Translations under genes and position numbers: made by a program
Shown here: piece after piece, positions 1 to 4,892 of the stretch
How positions within the stretch are numbered: the stretch's first letter is position 1
How the letters are laid out: each line of letters begins with the position of its first letter
Assembly (NCBI GenBank): GCA_036526195.1
Contig: DATCYZ010000122.1
Location: 1 to 6,976 of the forward strand
Origin: DATCYZ01 sp036526195
Lineage (GTDB): Bacteria; Pseudomonadota; Gammaproteobacteria; Burkholderiales; SG8-39
Direction of reading: 5' to 3'
DNA length: 6,976 nt
The notes under the pieces: generated by a model
The model's database searches: none
The model's input: the letters and a program-made list of their open reading frames with translations, nothing else
What the model was told of the DNA's origin: nothing

Positions 1-631
1 AGATGAGCAGGCCCACGGCCGTGGTCACCGGCGCCATTTCGATCGGCAGCACCAGTCCGGAGGCCATGAAGGGCGCGGCGATCGCGAAGGACACCAGCCG
101 GATCGACTCCGCGCGGTCGGGCCGGCGGTTGAGCATCAGCAGGCCGGAGGCGATGCCGAGCACCAGCGAGGCGAGCAGCGGGCCGGCGAAGATCCAGAAC
201 TGCGGGATCCCGAGCGGCCGCGTGCCCACCTCGACGTTGGTGAAGTAGCGCGCGCGCTCCTCGGGCAGCGCGAGCGCGGCGAGCAGGTAGACGAGGGCGA
301 GCGCCTGCGCCACCCGCAACTGCAGGTCCGCCGGCCGGGTGCGCAGGTTGCGCGCCGGCACCGTGCGCCGCACGCGCAGGATCCACTCGAAGGCGAAGAC
401 GAAGGCCAGCGTCTCGGGGATCGCGAACACGCCGTCCCACCAGTATCGCTCGCCGCGCACGTGCATCGGGTAGGCGATCTGCGCGCCGATGCCGATCGAC
501 AGCCCCACCGCGGCGAGGAACAGCGCCGCGGCCCGGCTGGTGGGCGAGCGCCGGTCGGCGACGATGAACGCGAGCGCCATGCCGAGCGCAAGCAGGGCGA
601 CGATCGCCTGCGGTGTCGTGTTCAGCGGCAT
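1..631 (-). CDS. Multi-pass membrane protein, N-terminal part (probable signalling sensor), cut by left edge
   Basis: This frame stays open from an ATG at 631 to the window edge, giving 210 residues without a stop. The visible part is almost all membrane: hydrophobic stretches lie at about residues 8-24, 34-53, 67-86, 106-122, 142-167, 178-197 and from 201 onward, joined by short Arg-rich loops (for example DRRSPTSR at 26-33 and NRRPDR at 168-173). There is no cleavable signal peptide. A six- or seven-helix N-terminus that continues past 210 residues suits the sensor half of a bacterial signalling protein such as a nucleotidyl cyclase, GGDEF protein or histidine kinase, but the output domain lies outside the window, so this is inference. 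It could also be a plain integral membrane protein. No Shine-Dalgarno sequence precedes the ATG. The gene follows the terminator of the lipoprotein gene and so probably has its own promoter. Confidence 0.72.
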   Translation of the reverse strand, partial: MPLNTTPQAIVALLALGMALAFIVADRRSPTSRAAALFLAAVGLSIGIGAQIAYPMHVRGERYWWDGVFAIPETLAFVFAFEWILRVRRTVPARNLRTRPADLQLRVAQALALVYLLAALALPEERARYFTNVEVGTRPLGIPQFWIFAGPLLASLVLGIASGLLMLNRRPDRAESIRLVSFAIAAPFMASGLVLPIEMAPVTTAVGLLI

Positions 632-639
632 GGCGGCCG

Positions 640-648
640 AGGATACCA
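640..648 (-). promoter_or_regulatory. Candidate extended -10 for the left-edge membrane gene
   Basis: On the minus strand the sequence TGGTATCCT matches an extended -10 element (TGnTATnnT). It ends 8 bases before the ATG at 631. No good -35 is visible; the region where one would sit overlaps the T-tract of the preceding terminator. A start site 6-8 bases downstream would give an almost leaderless message. Call made by motif only. Confidence 0.3.
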
Positions 649-663
649 GAGCGCTCCGGCCCC

Positions 664-690
664 AAAAAAAGCGGGGGCCTGGGCCCCCGC
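664..690 (-). terminator. Intrinsic terminator of the small lipoprotein gene
   Basis: Bases 671-678 (GCGGGGGC) and 683-690 (GCCCCCGC) are perfect inverted repeats around a 4-base loop. The seven A bases at 664-670 read as a seven-T tract directly after the stem on the minus strand. This is a textbook Rho-independent terminator for leftward transcription. It lies about 32 bases beyond the stop codon of the lipoprotein gene and separates that gene from the membrane protein gene. Confidence 0.88.
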
Positions 691-692
691 GG

Positions 693-711
693 CAAGCTGC
701 TGACCAGCTTG
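693..711 (-). repeat. Hairpin preceding the terminator
   Basis: CAAGCTG (693-699) and CAGCTTG (705-711) form a perfect 7-bp stem with a 5-base loop. It lies between the lipoprotein stop codon and the intrinsic terminator, so it would fold first in the leftward transcript. It has no T-tract of its own and may stabilise the 3' end of the message. Confidence 0.55.
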
Positions 712-722
712 GAGGAATCGAT

Positions 723-968
723 TCAGTCGGGATGCTTGCCGCGGTCGTCGGCGGGAGCCGGCGTGTCCGTTGCGTCATCGAGCACTGCAGCGGCCACGGC
801 GTGCGTGGCGTCGCGCGCATCCACCAGCCTGCGGCCGGCGCGCCTGGCCGAACTCGCCAGCGAGGGCTCATCGGTCGAAAGCGTCGGCGGCGGGGCGTGC
901 GTCGGCCGCTCGGGGCCACAGGCGCCCAGGGCAAGGCCGGCGAGCACGATCCAGGGTCCGGTTTTCAT
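723..968 (-). CDS. Small orphan lipoprotein
   Basis: The 81-residue product starts with a short charged end (MKTG), a hydrophobic stretch and a lipobox LGAC with the lipid-accepting Cys at residue 17, so it should be exported and lipid-anchored. The residue after the Cys is Gly, not Asp, which favours outer-membrane sorting under the E. coli rule. The mature part is short, rich in Pro, Ala and Asp, and looks largely disordered (PTHAPPP near 22-28; TPAPADD near 69-75). I recognise no domain. Two ATGs stand in tandem (971 and 968); AGGAGG on the minus strand (975-980) lies 6 bases before the second and only 3 before the first, so I chose 968. Upstream in-frame sequence lacks protein character. 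It is divergent from the response regulator gene and is followed by a strong terminator, so it is probably monocistronic. Confidence 0.72.
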   Translation of the reverse strand: MKTGPWIVLAGLALGACGPERPTHAPPPTLSTDEPSLASSARRAGRRLVDARDATHAVAAAVLDDATDTPAPADDRGKHPD

Positions 969-1183
969 CATCAGCCTCCTGCATGGGGAGACGGGGTTCG
1001 CGGCTTGCAACACGCCGCTTCCGGCCATTCCAGTCCAGCCATGTAACCGGGCCATTGCCGCCTGTGGTCGACGGATCCTGCGAGCACGGAGATTTGTTGC
1101 GCTGCGTGAGCAATGCCTTTTCCGCAACAGTCGGATACATTTTTGCTTGAATCGTGCACCAGCCGATGTTAAATAGCGGCGCC
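969..1183. promoter_or_regulatory. Divergent intergenic region between lipoprotein and two-component genes
   Basis: These 215 bases contain the start signals for both flanking genes. Visible elements are an AGGAGG ribosome binding site for the lipoprotein gene (975-980, minus strand), three copies of GCCAT at 1024, 1038 and 1051, a 7-bp inverted repeat TGTTGCG/CGCAACA (1095-1101 and 1123-1129) with a further GCAACA at 1007-1012, and a locally AT-rich stretch near 1135-1150 that holds TACATTTTTG. OmpR-family regulators commonly bind tandem half-sites near such AT-rich stretches, so autoregulation is plausible but not shown. Confidence 0.5.
1147..1174 (+). promoter_or_regulatory. Candidate sigma70 promoter of the two-component operon
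   Basis: TTGAAT (1147-1152) matches the -35 consensus at 4 of 6 positions, and TTAAAT (1169-1174) matches the -10 at 4 of 6, with a 16-base spacer. The predicted start of transcription would fall near 1181, only about 3 bases before the ATG at 1184, which has no Shine-Dalgarno sequence. Motif-based call only. Confidence 0.35.
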
Positions 1184-1936
1184 ATGGAACGCCCCGCCAC
1201 CGCCTCCCCCGCCCACGCAACCGAGCGCCCCGACCACGCGCTGATCGTCGACGACGACGCCGAACTGCGCTCGCTGCTCACCGAGTACCTCGGCAATCAC
1301 GGCTTCCGCGTCTCGGCGGCGCGCGACGGTCGCGAGATGCGCCTGCTGCTGGAGACCGTGCGGCCCGACATCGTGGTGCTCGACATCATGCTGCCGGGCG
1401 ACGACGGCCTGACGCTGTGCCGCGACCTGCGCGCGAAGTCCAACGTGCCCATCATCATGCTCACCGCGCGCAACGAGGACCTCGACCGCATCATCGGCAT
1501 CGAGATGGGCGCGGACGACTACCTCGCCAAGCCGTTCAACCCGCGCGAGCTGCTGGCGCGCATGAAGGGCATCCTGCGCCGCACCCGCGCGCTACCCTCC
1601 GCGCGCCAGGAAGCGCAGCGCGTGCGCTTCGCCGGCTGGACCTTTGACATGGTGGCGCGGCGGCTGATCGCCACCGACGGGGTGGTGGTGTCGCTCTCGG
1701 GCTCGGAGTTCCGGCTGCTGTCGGTGTTCGTGCAGAACCCCAACCGCGTGCTCGACCGCAACCAGCTGATGGACCTCACGCTCGGGCGCGAGGCCACGCC
1801 CTTCGACCGCTCGATCGACGTGCAGGTGAGCCGGCTTCGCCACCGGCTGAACGACGACGCGCGCGAGCCGGTCATCATCAAGACGGTGCGCAACGGCGGC
1901 TACGTCCTCGCGGCACAGGTCGAGCGCCTCGCCTGA
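1184..1936 (+). CDS. OmpR-family response regulator
   Basis: This 250-residue protein is a cytoplasmic two-component regulator. The receiver domain (about 15-132) has the acidic cluster Asp23-25, phospho-accepting Asp67 in VVLDIMLPG, the switch Thr94 in MLTAR and the conserved Lys116 in YLAKPFNPREL. A winged-helix DNA-binding domain follows (about 147-245), with the family signature SIDVQVSRLRHRL and the GGYVL hairpin near the end. Length and order are normal for OmpR/PhoB regulators, closest in feel to OmpR-type proteins of Betaproteobacteria. In-frame starts also exist at GTG 1154 and ATG 1166, but the extra residues are not family-like, so ATG 1184 is preferred. Its TGA shares its last base with the ATG of the kinase gene, so the pair is translationally coupled. 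Target genes cannot be read from the sequence. I leave the symbol blank because orthology to ompR is unproven. Confidence 0.93.
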   Translation: MERPATASPAHATERPDHALIVDDDAELRSLLTEYLGNHGFRVSAARDGREMRLLLETVRPDIVVLDIMLPGDDGLTLCRDLRAKSNVPIIMLTARNEDLDRIIGIEMGADDYLAKPFNPRELLARMKGILRRTRALPSARQEAQRVRFAGWTFDMVARRLIATDGVVVSLSGSEFRLLSVFVQNPNRVLDRNQLMDLTLGREATPFDRSIDVQVSRLRHRLNDDAREPVIIKTVRNGGYVLAAQVERLA

Positions 1937-3351
1937 TGCGCCTGTGGCCGCGGTCGCTGTTCGGCCGCACTTTGCTGGTAATTGCCGGCGGCCTGGCGCT
2001 CGCGCAGACGGCCACGCAGATCGTCAACTTCCTGGATCGCGGAAGCGCCGTGTACCGGCTCAGCAGCCAGCAGATGGCGGCGCGCATCGCGCAGGCCGCG
2101 CGCATGCTCGATCGACTGCCGGACGAGGCCCGCGCCGACGTCATCGAGGTCGCCGGCAGCCCCGACCTGCAGGTGTCCCTGTCGAGCGAGCCGATCACCG
2201 TGGCCAGGGGCGACTTCGTGGACGACCCCTACGAGCGCGTCTTCGCCGCCACCGTGCAGCGCGCCCTCGACCGGCCCTGGCCGGTCACGGCGAAGATCGC
2301 GCAGTTGCCGCGCGCCCGCGACGCGCCGCCGGTCGACGCCAGCGCGCTGGACGAATGGCTGGCGCAGCACCTGGGTTTCCTGCTGCCCGAGAACGCCTCG
2401 GTGCTGGTGCAGATCCGCCTCGAGGACGGCGACACCGCGGTGTTCTTCGCCCGCCTGCCGCAGGAACGCTTGCGCCGCCTCGAGAGCCTCCTGCCGCGCC
2501 TGCTGGTCTGGATCGGCGTCTTCTTCATCCTGACCGCCGTCGTGGTGCGCATGGTGACCCGGCCCCTGCAACGACTCGCGGACGCCGCGGAAGCGCTCGG
2601 TCGCGACCCGGAACGGCCGCCGCTCACGCTCGAGGGCCCGACGGAAGTGCGCGGCGTGATCGAGGCCTTCAACCACATGCAATCCGAGGTGCGCGCCTAC
2701 GTGCTCGAGCGCACCCGGCTGCTGGGCGCCATCTCGCACGACCTGAAGACGCCGATCACGCGCATGCGCCTGCGCGCCGAGATGCTGCCCGATGGCGCGG
2801 TGCGCGAGAAGTTCGTGCGCGACCTCGAGGACATGGAGGCCATGGTCGGCTCGACCCTGGAGTTCTTCCGCGCCCTCGGCAAGGAACCCCAGCGCCACCC
2901 GGTGGACGTCACCGCCCTGATCGAAAGCATCGTGGACGATTTTCGCGAGACCGGGCACGAGGTGCCGGTGGCGGGGGTGCCGCTGGGCACCTACCTCGGT
3001 CACCCCGAGGCGTTGCGCAGGTGCCTGAACAACCTGGTCGAGAACGCCCTGCGCTACGGCGAGCGCGCCGGCATCACCATCGACGACGCGCCGGAGGCGC
3101 TGCGCATCCTGGTGCGCGACCACGGCCCCGGCATCCCGCCCGGGGAACTCGAGCGCGTGTTCGAGCCCTTCTTCCGGCTCGAGGCATCGCGCAATCGCGA
3201 AAGCGGCGGCAGCGGGCTGGGGCTGTCCATCGCGCGCAACATCGCGCGCTGGCATGGCGGTGAGGTGCGCCTGTCGAACGCGCCCGGCGGCGGCTTGCTG
3301 GCGGAATTGCGCCTGCCGCGCAGCCGGCCGGCACTCGAGCGCGCGGCGTAG
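1936..3351 (+). CDS. EnvZ-like membrane sensor histidine kinase
   Basis: This 471-residue kinase is the partner of the preceding regulator. It has a first membrane helix at about 10-30, a periplasmic sensor region at about 31-186 with no domain I recognise, a second helix at about 187-206, and a HAMP linker to about 258. The dimerisation/phosphotransfer domain carries ISHDLKTPITRMR with phospho-accepting His268; Asp269 and Thr272 give the DxxT motif linked to phosphatase activity, as in EnvZ. The ATP-binding domain has the N box NNLVENALRYG (Asn370), G1 DHGPGIP (395-401), F box FEPFFR and G2 GGSGLGLS (424-431). All catalytic elements are present, so it should be active as both kinase and phosphatase. 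The ATG overlaps the regulator's stop (TGATG). The stop codon TAG sits in the loop of a long hairpin. The ligand or stress it senses is unknown. Confidence 0.93.
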   Translation: MRLWPRSLFGRTLLVIAGGLALAQTATQIVNFLDRGSAVYRLSSQQMAARIAQAARMLDRLPDEARADVIEVAGSPDLQVSLSSEPITVARGDFVDDPYERVFAATVQRALDRPWPVTAKIAQLPRARDAPPVDASALDEWLAQHLGFLLPENASVLVQIRLEDGDTAVFFARLPQERLRRLESLLPRLLVWIGVFFILTAVVVRMVTRPLQRLADAAEALGRDPERPPLTLEGPTEVRGVIEAFNHMQSEVRAYVLERTRLLGAISHDLKTPITRMRLRAEMLPDGAVREKFVRDLEDMEAMVGSTLEFFRALGKEPQRHPVDVTALIESIVDDFRETGHEVPVAGVPLGTYLGHPEALRRCLNNLVENALRYGERAGITIDDAPEALRILVRDHGPGIPPGELERVFEPFFRLEASRNRESGGSGLGLSIARNIARWHGGEVRLSNAPGGGLLAELRLPRSRPALERAA

Positions 3352-3364
3352 CGCCGCGCGTTCG
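3336..3364 (+). repeat. Hairpin with the kinase stop codon as its loop
   Basis: CGAGCGCGCGGCG (3336-3348) pairs with CGCCGCGCGTTCG (3352-3364) over 13 positions with a single G-U wobble in RNA. The three-base loop is exactly the TAG stop codon of the kinase gene. No T-tract follows, so it is not a classical intrinsic terminator. It could attenuate read-through into the next operon or protect the 3' end of the two-component message. Confidence 0.6.
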
Positions 3365-3380
3365 CCGCGACCGGCGCGAA

Positions 3381-3411
3381 GCGCCTGCAAGGCGCGGGGC
3401 TAGAATGCCCC
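3381..3411 (+). promoter_or_regulatory. Candidate promoter of the dehydrogenase operon, set in tandem inverted repeats
   Basis: TAGAAT (3401-3406) is a good -10 hexamer (5 of 6 to consensus), 21 bases before the ATG of the dehydrogenase gene. It lies exactly between the arms GGGGC (3396-3400) and GCCCC (3407-3411). Directly upstream is a second inverted repeat, GCGCC-TGCAA-GGCGC (3381-3395). No -35 resembling TTGACA is seen at 16-18 bases, so activity may depend on an activator or the match may be fortuitous. Confidence 0.45.
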
Positions 3412-3427
3412 TCGAAACCCGAGCCTG

Positions 3428-4306
3428 ATGGACACCGTCGCCTTCATCGGCCTGGGCCGCATGGGCGGCCTGATGGCCGCGCACGTGGCCCGCGCCGGAT
3501 ACCCGCTGCGCGCGCACGACACGCACGCGCATGCGCTCGCCCGTTTCGCCGCCGGCACGCCCTGCACCGCTTGCGCCACGGCCCCGGAGGCGGCGCGCGG
3601 GGCGACGGTCCTCGTCACCATGCTGCCCGACGGACCGGCGGTGTCCGCCGCGGTGCGCGCCGCGCTGCCTGCGCTTGATGAGGGCGCGCTGGTGATCGAC
3701 ATGAGCTCGGCCGATCCCTACGGCACCCGCGAACTTGCCACAGCACTCGCCGCGCGCGGCATCGCGCTGGTGGACGCGCCGGTGTCCGGGGCGAAGGCGC
3801 GCGCCGCCGAGGCCACGCTCGCCATCATGGCCGGCGGCGAAACGGCCGATTTCGAGCGCGCCCGCCCGATCCTCGCCACCATGGGCAACGAACTCTTCCA
3901 CGTCGGCCCGGTGGGCGCCGGCCATGCGCTGAAGGCGCTGAACAATTACCTCGGCGCGGCGGGCACCATCGCCGGTTTCGAGGCGCTGCTCGTCGGCCAG
4001 GCGTTCGGGCTGGATCCCGCACGCATGGTCGAGGTGATCAACGCCTCCACCGGCAAGAACAGCACCACCGAGCGCAAGATCCCGCAGCAGGTGCTGACCG
4101 GCGCCTTCGCCTCGGGCTTCTCCGCGGCGCTGATGACCAAGGACCTCGGCATCGCCGCGGGGCTGGCCGAAGCGCTCGGCGTGGAGACCCCGTACCTGCG
4201 CGATACGCTGTCGATCTGGCGCGAGGCGCTGGCGCGCCTGCCGCCCGGCGCCGACCACACCGAACTGTTCCATTACCTGCGGGCGCTGAAACCGCCCGCG
4301 CACTGA
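3428..4306 (+). CDS. NAD-dependent beta-hydroxyacid dehydrogenase (3-hydroxyisobutyrate dehydrogenase family)
   Basis: The 292-residue protein has the length and layout of the beta-hydroxyacid dehydrogenase family, cytoplasmic enzymes that oxidise 3-hydroxyacids or reduce the semialdehydes. The N-terminal Rossmann fold begins with FIGLGRMG (6-13). Asp31 at the end of the second strand favours NAD over NADP. The substrate-binding motif is DAPVSGA (116-122) and the catalytic Lys is Lys169 in GHALKALNNYL; Lys238 in MTKDL is the usual C-terminal cofactor-side Lys. The motif after VSG reads AKARAAEATL, whereas most members have a Gly-rich G-x-x-G-A version, so the substrate may not be hydroxyisobutyrate. 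Tartronate semialdehyde, threonate and other small hydroxyacids are family alternatives. The start at 3428 leaves the glycine motif at the normal distance; the Shine-Dalgarno sequence is weak. It is first in a run of three genes, 13 bases before the DUF2889 gene. Confidence 0.9.
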   Translation: MDTVAFIGLGRMGGLMAAHVARAGYPLRAHDTHAHALARFAAGTPCTACATAPEAARGATVLVTMLPDGPAVSAAVRAALPALDEGALVIDMSSADPYGTRELATALAARGIALVDAPVSGAKARAAEATLAIMAGGETADFERARPILATMGNELFHVGPVGAGHALKALNNYLGAAGTIAGFEALLVGQAFGLDPARMVEVINASTGKNSTTERKIPQQVLTGAFASGFSAALMTKDLGIAAGLAEALGVETPYLRDTLSIWREALARLPPGADHTELFHYLRALKPPAH

Positions 4307-4319
4307 GACAAGGAAACAC

Positions 4320-4892
4320 ATGGCGCTATCGCCCCCCGCTGCCCGACGGCACATGCACACCCGGCGCATCCATGCCGAGGGATTCCTGCGCGATGACGGC
4401 CAGTGGGACATCGAGGCGCGCATCGTCGACACCAAGACCTACCGCTACGAGGAGCCGTTCCGCGGCGAGCGCGGCGCGGGTGAACCGGTGCACGACATGG
4501 CGGTGCGCCTGACCATCGACAGCGACATGACGGTGCGCGCGATCGAGGTCGACATGCCCGCCACGCCCTACCCCGCGTGCGCCACGGTGCGCCCGGCCTT
4601 CCAGGACCTCGTCGGCGCGCGCATCGGCTCGGGCTGGCGCAAGGCGGTGACCGAGGCCGTGGGCCGTGAGAAGGGCTGCACCCATGTGCGCGAACTGCTC
4701 TTCCCGATGGCGACGGTGGCCTTCCAGACCCTCGGCGGCTGGCGCGAGAAGAAGGACACGGCGAAACCGCCGCTGCCGGGTGCGCCCGAGCAGCGCCCCT
4801 ACTTCATCGGCGGCTGCAAGGCCTGGGCCGAGTCCGGCGAGGTGGTGGCGAAGCTCTATCCGAAATGGCACCGTCCCGCGACCAAGGCGTGA
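4320..4892 (+). CDS. DUF2889 family protein
   Basis: I recognise this 190-residue product as DUF2889 from its N-terminal pattern: a Pro-rich start, RRHMHTRRI (9-17), then DGQWDIEARIVDTKTY (26-41) and GEPVHDM (54-60). Further features are CATVRPAF near 87-94, GSGW (103-106), GCTHVREL (119-126) and YFIGGCKAW (161-169). There is no signal peptide or membrane helix, so it is probably cytoplasmic. Cys120, His122 and Cys166 fall in the most family-like segments and could be functional, but no activity is established for the family to my knowledge. Family members are often seen near catabolic or CoA-linked genes, which fits the dehydrogenase just upstream. AAGGAA at 4310-4315 is a good ribosome binding site for the ATG at 4320. 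Its 3' end overlaps the next gene. Confidence 0.85.
   Translation: MALSPPAARRHMHTRRIHAEGFLRDDGQWDIEARIVDTKTYRYEEPFRGERGAGEPVHDMAVRLTIDSDMTVRAIEVDMPATPYPACATVRPAFQDLVGARIGSGWRKAVTEAVGREKGCTHVRELLFPMATVAFQTLGGWREKKDTAKPPLPGAPEQRPYFIGGCKAWAESGEVVAKLYPKWHRPATKA

Noticed and set aside
136..591. 151-codon minus-strand frame in the left-edge region
   Set aside because: Its product is Arg/Ser/Pro-rich and not protein-like. The neighbouring minus-strand frame from ATG 631 gives clear membrane helices and stays open to the edge.
1154..1183. Upstream GTG/ATG starts for the response regulator
   Set aside because: They would add 6-10 residues with no family likeness and have no ribosome site; the candidate -10 at 1169-1174 also lies inside this extension.
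723..1220. 165-residue extended version of the small lipoprotein
   Set aside because: The extension is Arg-rich and runs through the divergent promoter region, and would hide the signal peptide and lipobox; AGGAGG placed before ATG 968 settles the start.
1944..3263. 439-codon plus-strand frame inside the kinase gene
   Set aside because: Out-of-frame shadow; the overlapping frame contains the complete histidine kinase.
1900..3390. 496-codon open frame on the minus strand opposite the histidine kinase
   Set aside because: It is the antisense shadow of a kinase with every catalytic motif in place. Its product is a low-complexity run of Arg, Gly, Ala, His and Gln with no recognisable domain, as expected when third positions are nearly all G or C.
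3074..4435. 453-codon open frame on the minus strand opposite the kinase end, dehydrogenase and DUF2889 start
   Set aside because: It spans the ends of three well-supported genes on the other strand and has no domain pattern; a shadow of high-GC coding sequence.
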